Shown here: positions 37,176 through 47,817 of the stretch, piece by piece
How positions within the stretch are numbered: the stretch's first letter is position 1
How the letters are laid out: each line of letters opens with the position of its first letter
From: Neisseria perflava
GTDB taxonomy: Bacteria > Pseudomonadota > Gammaproteobacteria > Burkholderiales > Neisseriaceae
Length of the DNA: 64,000 nt
Assembly: GCF_002863305.2 (NCBI RefSeq)
Contig: NZ_CP136962.1
Coordinates: 992,001-1,056,000, forward strand
Direction: 5' to 3'
Notes under the pieces: model-generated
Told to the model about the DNA's origin: nothing
The model's input: the letters and a program-made list of their open reading frames with translations, nothing else
Databases searched by the model: none
Translations under genes and position numbers: made by a program

Positions 37176-38111
37176 ATGAACAATAAACGCTTACTCAACC
37201 ATATTCCCAATAAAATCGCCATTCGTGGCTTCAGCATCCTTGAATTTCTGGTTGCCAGCCTGCTCAGCATGATCGTCTTAATGGCTGTCAGCTCCACCTA
37301 CTTTACTGCGCGCGGATTAAACAAGTCTGCCAACGCCCGTATCGGTATCCAACAAGATTTGCGCAACGCCGCCAATATGATCGTCCGCGATGCGCGTATG
37401 GCAGGTAATTTCGGCTGCTTCAATATGGCGAATTTTCCTGCCTCTGCAGTGATAGAAGACAAAAGCTCGGATGAATATACATTGAAAACAGCCGGTGTGA
37501 ATAAGCTGTTACCGGTTAAAGAAATCAATAAATTAAGCTATACAGGCTTTGTTCAAACTGGCAAAGCCCTGCTGTTCCAATACGGTATCGACAAAGCGGA
37601 CTCTGCTGCAAAAACTGCCATTGCCAGCAGCTGCTCCGGTATTGCCAAACCTCACATAGAAATTAAAGATTTGGCTGCGGCAAAATCAGCTTTAAAAATT
37701 ACCAACTCTGATCAAGACGGCAGTATCGCCATTATGAAACATGAAATGATTGCCTACGCTGTCGGTAAACTTGGCGAAGAGAGCGGTTTGTTCCGTTTCC
37801 AATTATCTGATAATGGCTCATGGAGTAATCCACAGCTGCTAATTAAAGGCATTACAAGCATGGATCTTCATTATATCTATGCAGAATGTCCTGATTCTGA
37901 AAATGCATCAGCAAGTGGAGCAAATGCGGAAACCTTTAAGTATGCAGATCAATTGGATACCTCAATTGAGGCTAAGTCTCCGGCTTCTATCCAAATCGTA
38001 CTGAATAACGGCAGTATTGACCCATCAAAAGAACAAGACAATAAAGTCGATATCTATAATATTAATGCCACCATCCGCGGAGGAAACGTATGCGCCGACC
38101 GATCACTCTAA
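37176..38111 (+). CDS. pilJ: Minor pilin PilJ (PilW-type prepilin)
   Basis: A 311-residue prepilin. The leader ends in RG before FSILEFLVASLLSMIVLMAV, with the conserved Glu at mature position 5. QQDLRNAANMIVRDARMAGNFGCFNM follows in two adjoining blocks and is the strongest match to neisserial PilJ. The minor-pilin complex primes pilus polymerisation in the inner membrane. Its 3' end overlaps pilK by 22 bases. Confidence 0.9.
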   Translation: MNNKRLLNHIPNKIAIRGFSILEFLVASLLSMIVLMAVSSTYFTARGLNKSANARIGIQQDLRNAANMIVRDARMAGNFGCFNMANFPASAVIEDKSSDEYTLKTAGVNKLLPVKEINKLSYTGFVQTGKALLFQYGIDKADSAAKTAIASSCSGIAKPHIEIKDLAAAKSALKITNSDQDGSIAIMKHEMIAYAVGKLGEESGLFRFQLSDNGSWSNPQLLIKGITSMDLHYIYAECPDSENASASGANAETFKYADQLDTSIEAKSPASIQIVLNNGSIDPSKEQDNKVDIYNINATIRGGNVCADRSL

Positions 38112-38689
38112 ACAAACCCGAACGGCAGCAGGGCTATGCTTTGTTTATCGTCTTAATGATGATGGTCGTTATCGCCCTGCTCGTGGTTACAGCCACTCAG
38201 TCCTACAATACCGAACAACGCATCAGCACTAACGATGCCGACCGCAAACTGGCAACCACCCTGGCCGAAGCGGCACTGCGTGAAGGTGAAAATCAAATTT
38301 TTGATATTGAAGGTAAAAAGACTACTTTTACCAAAGATTGTAAAAACGGTTTATGCTCTACTCCAGAAGTTATATATGATGGTAACTTTGAAAAACCAGA
38401 AAACGACAAACTGGAAGGAGATGCTTGGAATCGTATACTCCCTGAATGTATAGAAAAAGATGAAAAAGATGAAAAAAAGAAGAAAAAACCCCAAAAATGT
38501 ATTGATGTCAACGGCAAAAAATATTCTCTAGGTGAAAATAGCGGCATCAAAAAAAGTCCGCGCTACATCATCGAATATCTAGGCACTAACTCTGCCGACA
38601 AACGTACTATTTACCGCGTTACTGCCAAAGCATGGGGTAAGAATGACAATACCCAAGTCGTTCTTCAGTCTTACGTTGCCAGCGAATAA
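38090..38689 (+). CDS. pilK: Minor pilin PilK (PilX-N domain)
   Basis: A 199-residue prepilin with leader ending QQG, then YALFIVLMMMVVIALLVVTA, as in PilX-N proteins that lack the position-5 Glu. TEQRISTNDADRKLATTLAE and the end RVTAKAWGKNDNTQVVLQSY match neisserial PilK. A very Lys/Glu-rich insert (EKDEKDEKKKKKPQK) lies around residues 121-136, encoded by A-runs of 6-7 bases. It overlaps pilJ by 22 bases, supporting coupled translation. Confidence 0.9.
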   Translation: MRRPITLNKPERQQGYALFIVLMMMVVIALLVVTATQSYNTEQRISTNDADRKLATTLAEAALREGENQIFDIEGKKTTFTKDCKNGLCSTPEVIYDGNFEKPENDKLEGDAWNRILPECIEKDEKDEKKKKKPQKCIDVNGKKYSLGENSGIKKSPRYIIEYLGTNSADKRTIYRVTAKAWGKNDNTQVVLQSYVASE

Positions 38690-38693
38690 TATA

Positions 38694-39182
38694 ATGAATA
38701 CCACCTCTACCAAACAACTAGGCTTTACGCTGGTTGAGATGATGATTGCCGTCGCCATCTTAGCCATCCTGAGCGTCATTGCCATTCCATCTTACAACCG
38801 CTACATTGAACGCGGCTACCAATCACAAGCGCATGCCGAGTTAGTCGCCATCAATTCTGCTTTTAAAAATAAGATGGTTAAAAATCCAAATTGGGAAACT
38901 AAAAGGATTGAAAAAGAATTAGGTACATTTATTTCCTCATACAAAGGCCATAAAGATTTGGCAGACAAATACCAATACTCTGCTGAAATGATTAATGCCA
39001 GTACAAGCCGGGCCTATCGTTTGAAAGCCATACCCATCAAAACAGGCTATACCCTTTCCGTTTGGATGGATAGTTTGGGCAATGCTTACAAATGTACTGA
39101 TATTGACTCTGCCAAAGATTCCAAAACTACAATGATCAATGGCAAAGGTTGCGAATCGGTTTCCAAAAAGAAATCTTCTTAG
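38694..39182 (+). CDS. pilX: Minor pilin PilX (PilL in gonococcus)
   Basis: Fibre-incorporated minor pilin that promotes bacterial aggregation in meningococcus. The 162-residue prepilin has leader MNTTSTKQLG cut before FTLVEMMIAVAILAILSVIAIPSYNRYIE (two blocks). The C-terminal disulfide-bounded D-region (C at YKCTD to GKGCESVSKKKS) resembles meningococcal PilX. The ATG at 38694, four bases after pilK, is chosen because it gives a normal leader. A strong terminator follows. Confidence 0.91.
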   Translation: MNTTSTKQLGFTLVEMMIAVAILAILSVIAIPSYNRYIERGYQSQAHAELVAINSAFKNKMVKNPNWETKRIEKELGTFISSYKGHKDLADKYQYSAEMINASTSRAYRLKAIPIKTGYTLSVWMDSLGNAYKCTDIDSAKDSKTTMINGKGCESVSKKKSS

Positions 39183-39194
39183 TCTGACAAACAT

Positions 39195-39230
39195 AAAAAA
39201 GCAGTGTCATTTTATCGACACTGCTTTTTT
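39195..39230. terminator. Bidirectional terminator between pilX and the Smr gene
   Basis: AAAAAAGCAGTGTC and GACACTGCTTTTTT form a perfect 14-bp stem with an eight-base loop, T-rich in both directions, between convergent genes. Confidence 0.9.
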
Positions 39231-39234
39231 TATT

Positions 39235-39855
39235 TTACTGCTTCCAATCATCGTCTCGGCGTTGACGTTTCAACAAAATCCTGACAGCGCCATCATTGCC
39301 TTGTCGAGGCTCGACATAAGCCAACACATCAGGATGCTGCATCAACCAACGGCGCGTCATATTTTTCAAAACCGGTTTATAGCCTGAAGAACCCAAGCCG
39401 CTGCCGTGGACAATCTCGCCGCAAACGCCGCGTTTTTTCGTAAATTCAATAAATTCGTTCAATACCTGCTGCGCTTCTTCCTGCGTATAGCCATGCAAAT
39501 CCACATCAGCCACAACAGGATAATGGCCGTTTCGCAAACGCATCAAATCATTTTTACCCTGTCCGTTTTTACTGAACGAAGCCGGTGGCTCTTCCCAGCC
39601 GCCGCTACCCACATAAAAATAATCTTCCTGCTCCAAAGTTGCCATTTCTTTAGGTCGCGGTTTGATAGGCGATTTATCGCGAGGCTGTTCATAATAGTTA
39701 CCGGCATTTTTCAACGGCGTAACCTTGCCAACCGCCTTGCTGAAATCTACATCCTCTACCAGCTTTTTAGCCTTCGCTTCGGCTTCCCGCTCCGCGGCTT
39801 CCTTTTTCACCTGTTTGCCCAAAGCCTTCAGCGTTTCTTGAAAGTTTGCCGTCAT
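39235..39855 (-). CDS. Smr-domain protein (putative nuclease)
   Basis: A 206-residue cytosolic protein with a Lys/Glu-rich N-terminal coiled region and a C-terminal Smr (small MutS-related) domain. The domain is visible as VADVDLHGYTQEEAQQVL, VCGEIVHGSGLGSSGY and VLAYVEPRQGNDGAVRILLK. Stand-alone Smr proteins such as E. coli SmrA/SmrB are nucleases; SmrB acts on collided ribosomes. Which role applies here is unknown. AAAGGA precedes the ATG. Confidence 0.87.
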   Translation of the reverse strand: MTANFQETLKALGKQVKKEAAEREAEAKAKKLVEDVDFSKAVGKVTPLKNAGNYYEQPRDKSPIKPRPKEMATLEQEDYFYVGSGGWEEPPASFSKNGQGKNDLMRLRNGHYPVVADVDLHGYTQEEAQQVLNEFIEFTKKRGVCGEIVHGSGLGSSGYKPVLKNMTRRWLMQHPDVLAYVEPRQGNDGAVRILLKRQRRDDDWKQ

Positions 39856-39991
39856 GGTTTGTCCTTTCCAAAAAATTGATTGCGCACATTATAGCAAACC
39901 CGATTACAAGACCGTCTGAAAGACTCTTATCATCGCTTCTTGTTTAGGGTATAGTATTAACGTATTGCCAGTCTTATAAAAGAGAGAAAAT

Positions 39992-40369
39992 ATGTTTAAA
40001 CGCCCGGAAGAAATCATCGTCTTGATACTTGCCCTATTATGGGTCGGACTCAGCTACTACTTTGCCGCCATCCTGATTTCAGATGCCTACACCATCCTCC
40101 TGATTACCGTACTGACTTTTGTTTGGGCGGCCATCTGTTTCCTTTTATGGCAACGCAACTTAAGCCGTCATATTTGGCCGCTGTTCCTCGGCAGCCTGGT
40201 TGCCTGCTGGTGGCCATACTTCACTTGGCTTGCCAGCGATGTTCCCGAAGGTACATGGTATTCAGGCTGGACATTCAAATCCATTATCGCCCTGATTCCC
40301 GTTGTTGCCGCTTATATTTTCAAGTGGAAACGAAGCCGGAAAAACAAAATCTCCAACACCATTGCCTAA
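39992..40369 (+). CDS. Hypothetical four-helix inner-membrane protein
   Basis: A 125-residue protein not recognised as a named family. It has about four hydrophobic helices (residues ~7-27, 32-50, 63-82 and 93-110), rich in Trp (WPYFTWL, WYSGWTF), and a basic C-terminal tail (KWKRSRKNK). AGAGAG precedes the ATG. It is monocistronic, ended by a short terminator, and unrelated by position to trpE. Confidence 0.7.
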   Translation: MFKRPEEIIVLILALLWVGLSYYFAAILISDAYTILLITVLTFVWAAICFLLWQRNLSRHIWPLFLGSLVACWWPYFTWLASDVPEGTWYSGWTFKSIIALIPVVAAYIFKWKRSRKNKISNTIA

Positions 40370-40376
40370 TACCTCG

Positions 40377-40397
40377 CGCCGTCTTTTTCAGACGGCG
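40377..40397 (+). terminator. Terminator of the hypothetical membrane gene
   Basis: CGCCGTCT, loop TTTTC, AGACGGCG and a T-run; a shortened DUS stem. Confidence 0.75.
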
Positions 40398-40424
40398 TTT
40401 TCCATATCTGACATAACGCTCAGA

Positions 40425-40454
40425 CTGTCAACAATTCCAATAAAATGCTATACT
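40425..40454 (+). promoter_or_regulatory. Promoter of trpE
   Basis: -35 CTGTCA (40425-40430), 18-base spacer, -10 TATACT (40449-40454), 50 bases before trpE. The leader carries a DUS but no Trp-codon leader peptide. Confidence 0.5.
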
Positions 40455-40504
40455 CTTCACACGATTTAACACCCTAAAACAGGCCGTCTGAAAGACTTAT
40501 CAAG

Positions 40505-41980
40505 ATGATCAGCAAACAAGAATACCAAGCCCAAGCCGCACAAGGTTACAACCGCATTCCACTCGTTCAAGAGCTGCTTGCCGACTTGGACACACCGCTC
40601 TCAATCTACCTCAAACTTGCCAACAAGCCTTTCACCTACCTGCTCGAATCCGTTGTCGGTGGCGAACGCTTCGGCCGCTATTCCTTTATCGGCCTGCCTT
40701 GCAGCCACTATCTCAAAACCAGCGGCAAACATGTCGATGTGTATCAAAACGGCGAAATCGTCGAACAACACGACGGCAATCCCCTACCCTTTATCGAAGC
40801 CTTCCACAACCGCTTCAAAACGCCCGAAATCCCAAGCCTGCCACGCTTTACCGGCGGCCTGGTCGGCTACTTTGGTTATGAAACCATCTACAACTTTGAA
40901 CATTTTGCCCACCGCCTGAAACATACGGCCAAAGCCGATCCGCTCGGTACGCCCGACATCCTCCTGATGCTCTCGCAAGAGCTTGCGGTAGTGGATAACC
41001 TAAGCGGCAAAATCTACCTGATTGTTTATGCCGATCCGTCTCAAGCCGACGGCTACGAACGCGCACGCGAACGTCTTGAAGACATCCGTACCCAGTTGCG
41101 CCAAAGTTGCGCCATCCCGCTTTCGCTCGGCAGCAAACAAACCCAAGCAGTCAGCGAGTTTGGCGAAGGACCTTTCAAAACCTGCGTCAACAAAATCAAA
41201 GACTACATCTTTGCAGGCGACTGCATGCAGGTTGTCCCCAGCCAACGCATGAGCATGGAATTTACCGACAATCCGCTTGCCCTCTACCGCGCCCTGCGTA
41301 CACTGAACCCATCGCCGTATATGTTCTACTACGATTTCGGCGATTTCCATATTGTCGGCTCTTCGCCCGAAATCCTCGTCCGCCGCGAACGTGACGACGT
41401 CATCGTCCGCCCTATCGCCGGCACGCGCCTGCGCGGTAAAACACCCGCCGAAGACCTTGCCAACGAACAAGACCTGCTGAGTGATGCCAAAGAAATTGCC
41501 GAACACGTCATGTTGATTGACTTAGGACGCAACGACGTCGGCCGCATCAGCAAAACCGGCGAAGTCAAAGTCACTGACAAAATGGTAATTGAAAAATACT
41601 CTCATGTAATGCACATCGTCTCCAACGTCGAAGGCCGTCTGAAAGAGGGCATGACCAATATGGACATCCTCGCCGCAACCTTCCCGGCAGGCACACTTTC
41701 CGGTGCCCCCAAAGTCCGCGCCATGGAGATCATCGAAGAAGTCGAACCGAGCAAACGCGGCATCTACGGCGGCGCAGTCGGCGTATGGAGTTTCAACAAC
41801 GACATGGACTTAGCCATTGCCATCCGCACTGCCGTGATTAAAAACAATACCCTCTTCGTCCAAAGCGGCGCAGGCGTAGTTGCCGATTCCAACCCGACAT
41901 CCGAATGGCAGGAAACCCAAAACAAAGCTCGGGCAGTAATCCGCGCAGCGCAAATGGTGCAAGAAGGGCTGGATAAATAA
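40505..41980 (+). CDS. trpE: Anthranilate synthase component I
   Basis: With the glutamine amidotransferase TrpG it makes anthranilate from chorismate, the first step of tryptophan synthesis. The 491-residue product has the feedback-site region [17 protein letters not shown] (LLES motif variant), [42 protein letters not shown] and [15 protein letters not shown]. trpG and trpD lie separately at 49.5-51.2 kb on the same strand, so the pathway is split. A DUS is embedded in codons near 41634. Confidence 0.95.
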   Translation: MISKQEYQAQAAQGYNRIPLVQELLADLDTPLSIYLKLANKPFTYLLESVVGGERFGRYSFIGLPCSHYLKTSGKHVDVYQNGEIVEQHDGNPLPFIEAFHNRFKTPEIPSLPRFTGGLVGYFGYETIYNFEHFAHRLKHTAKADPLGTPDILLMLSQELAVVDNLSGKIYLIVYADPSQADGYERARERLEDIRTQLRQSCAIPLSLGSKQTQAVSEFGEGPFKTCVNKIKDYIFAGDCMQVVPSQRMSMEFTDNPLALYRALRTLNPSPYMFYYDFGDFHIVGSSPEILVRRERDDVIVRPIAGTRLRGKTPAEDLANEQDLLSDAKEIAEHVMLIDLGRNDVGRISKTGEVKVTDKMVIEKYSHVMHIVSNVEGRLKEGMTNMDILAATFPAGTLSGAPKVRAMEIIEEVEPSKRGIYGGAVGVWSFNNDMDLAIAIRTAVIKNNTLFVQSGAGVVADSNPTSEWQETQNKARAVIRAAQMVQEGLDK

Positions 41981-42023
41981 TTTTCAGACGGCCTGCGCTC
42001 TGAAATGACTAAACAATAAGATT

Positions 42024-42593
42024 ATGATACTCAACGAAAAACAACTAAAATCCATCAGCAAATTCCTCAGCTTTATATTACGCCATCATCCCGAGCAAAT
42101 TGGTATTACTTTGGATAAAGACGGCTGGGTGGATATTGATACCCTACTGACGCAGGCAAACCATCCCGAGCGCGGCCTTACGGGCAATCCGCTGACCTAC
42201 GAAATATTGTTGGAAGTGGTCGAAAACAACGATAAAAAACGGTTTACCGTATCAGAAGACGGCAAACGCATCCGCGCGGCGCAAGGTCATTCGACGGCAC
42301 AAGTTCAGGTCGAACACAAAGTGGCGACGCCTCCTCAGATTTTGTATCACGGTACGGCTGAGCACTCTGTTCCATCTATTTTGGAACAAGGTCTGCATTC
42401 TGCCTCGCGCCATTTTGTCCATCTGTCTGCCGATGCCGAAACAGCCGTTAAAGTCGGCTCCCGCCACGGCAAGCCGGTTGTATTGACCATCGACACTGTC
42501 TCCATGCTTGCGGCAGGACATCAATTTTATTTGGCGGACAACGGCGTATGGTTAACTGAAAACGTTCCGCCGCAATTTATCGGCAAACTTTAA
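42024..42593 (+). CDS. kptA: RNA 2'-phosphotransferase, Tpt1/KptA family
   Basis: NAD+-dependent enzyme that removes an internal RNA 2'-phosphate, yielding ADP-ribose 1'',2''-cyclic phosphate. Its yeast homologue finishes tRNA splicing; the bacterial substrate is unclear. The 189-residue protein has the winged-helix N-domain (SKFLSFILRHHPEQIGITLD, DGWVDIDTLL) and the ADP-ribosyltransferase-like C-domain with YHGTAEHSVPSIL and HFVHLSAD. Family Arg/His residues (LRHHP and YHGT) are present. It is 43 bp after trpE and 82 bp before purK, likely co-transcribed with trpE. Confidence 0.92.
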   Translation: MILNEKQLKSISKFLSFILRHHPEQIGITLDKDGWVDIDTLLTQANHPERGLTGNPLTYEILLEVVENNDKKRFTVSEDGKRIRAAQGHSTAQVQVEHKVATPPQILYHGTAEHSVPSILEQGLHSASRHFVHLSADAETAVKVGSRHGKPVVLTIDTVSMLAAGHQFYLADNGVWLTENVPPQFIGKL

Positions 42594-42599
42594 AACATC

Positions 42600-42636
42600 A
42601 GGCCGTCTGAAGCCGTAAACCATGTTCAGACGGCCT
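42600..42636 (+). terminator. DUS-pair terminator of kptA
   Basis: AGGCCGTCTGAA and complement with a 13-base loop directly after the kptA stop. Confidence 0.7.
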
Positions 42637-42675
42637 GCAAACACCCTACCCAATTTCTTCATAAAGCGATTATCC

Positions 42676-43812
42676 ATGAACACATCCCCCATCCTCCCTC
42701 CTGCCATGCTCGGCATCCTCGGCGGCGGACAATTAGGCAGAATGTTTACTGTTGCTGCCAAAACCATGGGCTACAAAGTAACCGTACTCGATCCCGACCC
42801 GAACGCGCCGGCAGCGGAATTTGCCGACCGCCATTTGTGCGCGCCGTTTGATGATCCGGCCGCTTTGGAAGAATTGGCAAAATGCGCGGCTGTTACGACC
42901 GAGTTTGAAAACGTCAATGCCGATGCGATGCGTTTTCTCGCCAAACACACCAATGTTTCCCCCAGCGGCGACTGCGTTGCCATCGCGCAAAACCGCATTC
43001 AGGAAAAGGCATGGATACGCAAAGCAGGCCTGCAAACCGCACCGTATCAAGCGGTTTGCAAAGCCGAAGACATCACTGAAGAAAGCGTACAATTTCTGCC
43101 CGGCATCTTGAAAACTGCCACTTTGGGCTACGACGGCAAAGGTCAAATCCGCGTAAAAACATTGGATGAACTCAAAGCCGCATTTGCCGAACACGGTGGC
43201 GTGGATTGCGTTTTAGAAAAAATGGTGGACTTGCGCGGCGAGATTTCCGTTATCGTATGCCGTCTGAACAATGACAACGTGCAAACTTTCGACCCTGCCG
43301 AAAATATTCACGAAAACGGCATCCTCGCCTACTCCATCGTCCCTGCGCGACTGAGTGCCGACGTGCAGCAACAGGCGCGGCAGATGGCGCAGCGTTTGGC
43401 CGATGAATTGAACTACGTCGGCGTATTGGCAGTAGAAATGTTTGTTGTCGGCGATACACATGAATTGGTCGTCAACGAAATCGCGCCGCGTCCGCACAAT
43501 TCCGGCCACCATACCATCGATGCCTGCGCGACAGACCAATTCCAGCAACAGGTCCGCCTGATGTGCAACCTGCCTCCGGCTGACACCAAATTGCTGAGCT
43601 CTTGCTGTATGGCGAATATTTTGGGCGACGTTTGGAAGGAAGACGGCGGCGAACCCGAATGGCTGCCGTTGCAAAGCAACCCGAATGCACATCTGCATCT
43701 ATACGGTAAAAAAGCCGCGCGTAAAGCCCGAAAAATGGGCCACTTTACCGTCTTGGCCAACGATGCGGACAACGCGTTCCAAACTGCCCAAGCCTTACAT
43801 CAAAGCCTGTAA
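42676..43812 (+). CDS. purK: N5-carboxyaminoimidazole ribonucleotide synthase
   Basis: ATP-grasp enzyme converting AIR and bicarbonate to N5-CAIR in purine synthesis. The 378-residue protein has GILGGGQLGRM (phosphate-binding N-domain), TTEFENVNADAM, the central ATP-grasp with LKTATLGYDGKGQ, and NEIAPRPHNSGHHTIDAC. The ATG at 42676 is chosen because the upstream frame overlaps the terminator hairpin. purE is not in the window. Confidence 0.95.
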   Translation: MNTSPILPPAMLGILGGGQLGRMFTVAAKTMGYKVTVLDPDPNAPAAEFADRHLCAPFDDPAALEELAKCAAVTTEFENVNADAMRFLAKHTNVSPSGDCVAIAQNRIQEKAWIRKAGLQTAPYQAVCKAEDITEESVQFLPGILKTATLGYDGKGQIRVKTLDELKAAFAEHGGVDCVLEKMVDLRGEISVIVCRLNNDNVQTFDPAENIHENGILAYSIVPARLSADVQQQARQMAQRLADELNYVGVLAVEMFVVGDTHELVVNEIAPRPHNSGHHTIDACATDQFQQQVRLMCNLPPADTKLLSSCCMANILGDVWKEDGGEPEWLPLQSNPNAHLHLYGKKAARKARKMGHFTVLANDADNAFQTAQALHQSL

Positions 43813-43825
43813 CCTTACCCACTTT

Positions 43826-43862
43826 TTTCAGACGGCCTTTGATTGCCAAAGGCCGTCTGAAA
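43826..43862 (+). terminator. DUS-pair terminator of purK
   Basis: TTTCAGACGGCCTTTG, loop ATTGC and the complement: a perfect 16-bp stem. Confidence 0.8.
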
Positions 43863-43884
43863 TCAATTTTTCCGACCATCCGCC

Positions 43885-44367
43885 ATGAGCCTTCTGACCA
43901 TCCTCCGTCCGGCAACCGAAAAAGACTGCCAAGACATACACAATGCCCATCTGCATGCCGTTCAATATGCCTGCATCCGCAGTTACAATGAAACCATTAT
44001 GCACACATGGGAAAGTCTGCTCGACATCAACAGCTATTTGGAAACCATCTCCGATAAAAACAAAGCCTTGTGGGTGGTCGAATACAAAGGGCTGATTCAA
44101 GGCTTCTTCCAAGTCGATTTCAAAGAAGCGCAACTGGACGCCTTATACGTCCATCCGCTCTTCCACAATCTCGGCTTGGGCACGGCCCTGCTCAGCCGCG
44201 CCGAAGAAATGGCACGAAATGCGGGCCTCAGCTTTCTCAAACTGTATGCCTCGCTCAATTCCGTACCTTTTTATCGCCTCAACCGTTACGAGTCGCTCGG
44301 TACTGCCGTGTTGCAGCTGAACAAAACCGTCCGTGTCGAATGCGAATTGATGCGCAAATACCTGTAA
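43885..44367 (+). CDS. GNAT-family N-acetyltransferase
   Basis: A 160-residue acetyl-CoA-dependent acetyltransferase of unknown acceptor. The GNAT core is visible: LDALYVHPLFHNLGLGTALLSRAEEMAR (given in part: HNLGLGTALL is motif A, binding CoA pyrophosphate) and the C-terminal strand SLNSVPFYRLNRYESLG. It is near mutL but separated by ~35 bp; co-transcription is possible. Confidence 0.85.
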   Translation: MSLLTILRPATEKDCQDIHNAHLHAVQYACIRSYNETIMHTWESLLDINSYLETISDKNKALWVVEYKGLIQGFFQVDFKEAQLDALYVHPLFHNLGLGTALLSRAEEMARNAGLSFLKLYASLNSVPFYRLNRYESLGTAVLQLNKTVRVECELMRKYL

Positions 44368-44404
44368 TTTCCCCTTCCGCTGTTGCTTTTTTTGAAAGAA
44401 ACCG

Positions 44405-46381
44405 ATGTCCCGAATTGCCGCCCTGCCCGACCATCTTGTCAACCAAATCGCCGCCGGCGAAGTGGTCGAACGCCCTGCCAACGCCTTGAAAGAAATCGTT
44501 GAAAACAGTATCGATGCAGGCGCAACGGCGATTGATGTCGAGCTGGCCGGCGGCGGCATCCGCCTCATCCGCGTCAGCGACAACGGCGGCGGTATCCATC
44601 CGGACGACATCGAGCTTGCACTACACCGCCATGCCACCAGCAAAATCAAAACCTTAAACGATTTGGAACACGTTGCCAGCATGGGCTTTCGCGGCGAAGG
44701 TTTGGCCAGTATCGCCTCCGTCAGTCGCCTGACCCTGACCAGCCGTCAAGAAGACAGTTCGCACGCAACCCAAGTCAAAGCCGAAGACGGCAAACTCAGC
44801 AGCCCCACCGCTGCCGCCCACCCCGTCGGCACCACCATCGAAGCCGCCGAACTCTTCTTCAATACCCCCGCGCGGCGCAAGTTCCTCAAATCCGAAAACA
44901 CCGAATACGCTCACTGCGCCACCATGCTCGAACGCCTCGCGCTGGCGCATCCGCACATCGCCTTCTCGCTCAAACGCGACGGCAAACAAGTGTTCAAACT
45001 TCCTGCCCAAAGCCTGCATGAACGGATTGCCGCCATTGTCGGCGATGATTTTCAGACGGCCTCATTAGAAATTGACAGCAGCAATGGCGCGCTACGGCTC
45101 TATGGAGCGATTGCCAAGCCAACTTTCGCCAAAGGCAAAACCGACAAACAATATTGCTTCGTCAACCATCGTTTTGTCCGCGATAAAGTCATGCTCCATG
45201 CTGTCAAACAGGCATACCGCGACGTATTGCACAACGCACTGACGCCTGCTTTCGTCCTCTTTCTCGACCTGCCGCCCGAAGCCGTAGATGTCAACGTCCA
45301 CCCGACCAAAACCGAAATTCGCTTCCGCGACAGCCAGCAGGTGCACCAACTCGTGTTCCACACACTCAACAAAGCCCTTGCTGACACACGCGCCGACCTG
45401 ACCGAAAGCGTCAGCAATGCAGGCGAAGTGTTGCATGACATTACCGGCGTTACTCCTGCACCAATGCCGTCTGAAAACAACAGCGAAAATCTGTTTGATA
45501 GCGCATCCAACTACCCAACAGGCAACAAACCCGATACACGCAATGCCTTTGGTCCATCAGGCAAAACCGCGCCCATGCCTTACCAAGCCGCGCGCACGCC
45601 GCAACAACGCAGCCTATCCCTGCGCGAAAGTCGCGCGGCAATGAATACTTATGCCGAGCTCTACAAAAAAACCGACGATATCGACCTTGAATTGAGCCAA
45701 TTCGAGCAGGCACGTTTCGGCAATATACCGTCTGAAACGCCTACTCCCCAAACAGATACGCCGTTTTCAGACGGCCTTCCCTCCCAATCCGAACTGCCGC
45801 CTCTCGGCTTTGCCATTGCCCAATTACTAGGCATCTACATCCTTGCCCAAGCAGAAGACAGCCTGTTGCTCATCGATATGCACGCCGCCGCCGAACGCGT
45901 CAACTACGAGAAAATGAAACGCCAACGTCAGGAAAACGGCAACCTGCAAAGCCAGCGCCTGCTCATTCCCGTAACCTTTGCCGCATCCCACGAAGAATGC
46001 GCCGCCCTTGCAGATCATGCCGAAACGCTGGCAGGCTTTGGCTTGGAATTGTCTGACATGGGCGGCAATACCCTTGCCGTCCGTGCAGTTCCCGCTATGC
46101 TCGGCAAAGCCGACGTCGTTTCACTGGCGAAAGATGTTTTGGAAGAACTCGCCCAAGTCGGCAGCAGCGAAACCATCAAGGAACACGAAAACCACATCCT
46201 CGCCACCATGTCCTGCCACGGCTCAGTCCGCGCCGGCCGCCAGCTTACCCTGCCCGAAATGAACGCACTCCTGCGCGATATGGAAAATACGCCACGTAGC
46301 AACCAGTGCAATCACGGCCGTCCGACTTGGGTCAAACTGACTTTAAAAGAATTGGATGCGTTGTTTTTACGCGGACAGTAA
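44405..46381 (+). CDS. mutL: DNA mismatch repair protein MutL
   Basis: GHKL ATPase coordinating mismatch repair. The 658-residue product has an N-terminal ATPase (VVERPANALKEIVENSIDAG, DNGGGI, GFRGEGLASI), a linker of about residues 340-460, and a C-terminal dimerisation/endonuclease domain. Endonuclease motif DMHAAAERVNYE (about residue 490) is the DMHAxxExxxxE form described for gonococcal MutL, consistent with no mutH-dependent nicking. CNHGRPT near the end is a further metal-site motif. Several DUS copies lie in the linker, partly coding PSE. Confidence 0.96.
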   Translation: MSRIAALPDHLVNQIAAGEVVERPANALKEIVENSIDAGATAIDVELAGGGIRLIRVSDNGGGIHPDDIELALHRHATSKIKTLNDLEHVASMGFRGEGLASIASVSRLTLTSRQEDSSHATQVKAEDGKLSSPTAAAHPVGTTIEAAELFFNTPARRKFLKSENTEYAHCATMLERLALAHPHIAFSLKRDGKQVFKLPAQSLHERIAAIVGDDFQTASLEIDSSNGALRLYGAIAKPTFAKGKTDKQYCFVNHRFVRDKVMLHAVKQAYRDVLHNALTPAFVLFLDLPPEAVDVNVHPTKTEIRFRDSQQVHQLVFHTLNKALADTRADLTESVSNAGEVLHDITGVTPAPMPSENNSENLFDSASNYPTGNKPDTRNAFGPSGKTAPMPYQAARTPQQRSLSLRESRAAMNTYAELYKKTDDIDLELSQFEQARFGNIPSETPTPQTDTPFSDGLPSQSELPPLGFAIAQLLGIYILAQAEDSLLLIDMHAAAERVNYEKMKRQRQENGNLQSQRLLIPVTFAASHEECAALADHAETLAGFGLELSDMGGNTLAVRAVPAMLGKADVVSLAKDVLEELAQVGSSETIKEHENHILATMSCHGSVRAGRQLTLPEMNALLRDMENTPRSNQCNHGRPTWVKLTLKELDALFLRGQ

Positions 46382-46389
46382 CGCTAATA

Positions 46390-46425
46390 AAAAGGCCGTC
46401 TGAAACTGCTTTCAGACGGCCTTTT
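46390..46425. terminator. DUS-pair terminator between mutL and kdsA
   Basis: AAAAGGCCGTCTGAAA and complement with a four-base loop between convergent genes. Confidence 0.85.
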
Positions 46426-46438
46426 AATTGATTGACCC

Positions 46439-47739
<1,301 letters not shown>

Positions 47740-47817
47740 GGGTTTCCTTTTTGATTGTGGGTTGATTTGCGGTTTTAACTTCCGGGAAGTTAAAACCGCT
47801 GTTTGTGTGATTGAGGA

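Noticed and set aside
40455..40504. trp leader peptide/attenuator before trpE
   Set aside because: No small reading frame with tandem Trp codons and no terminator/antiterminator pair in the 50-base leader.
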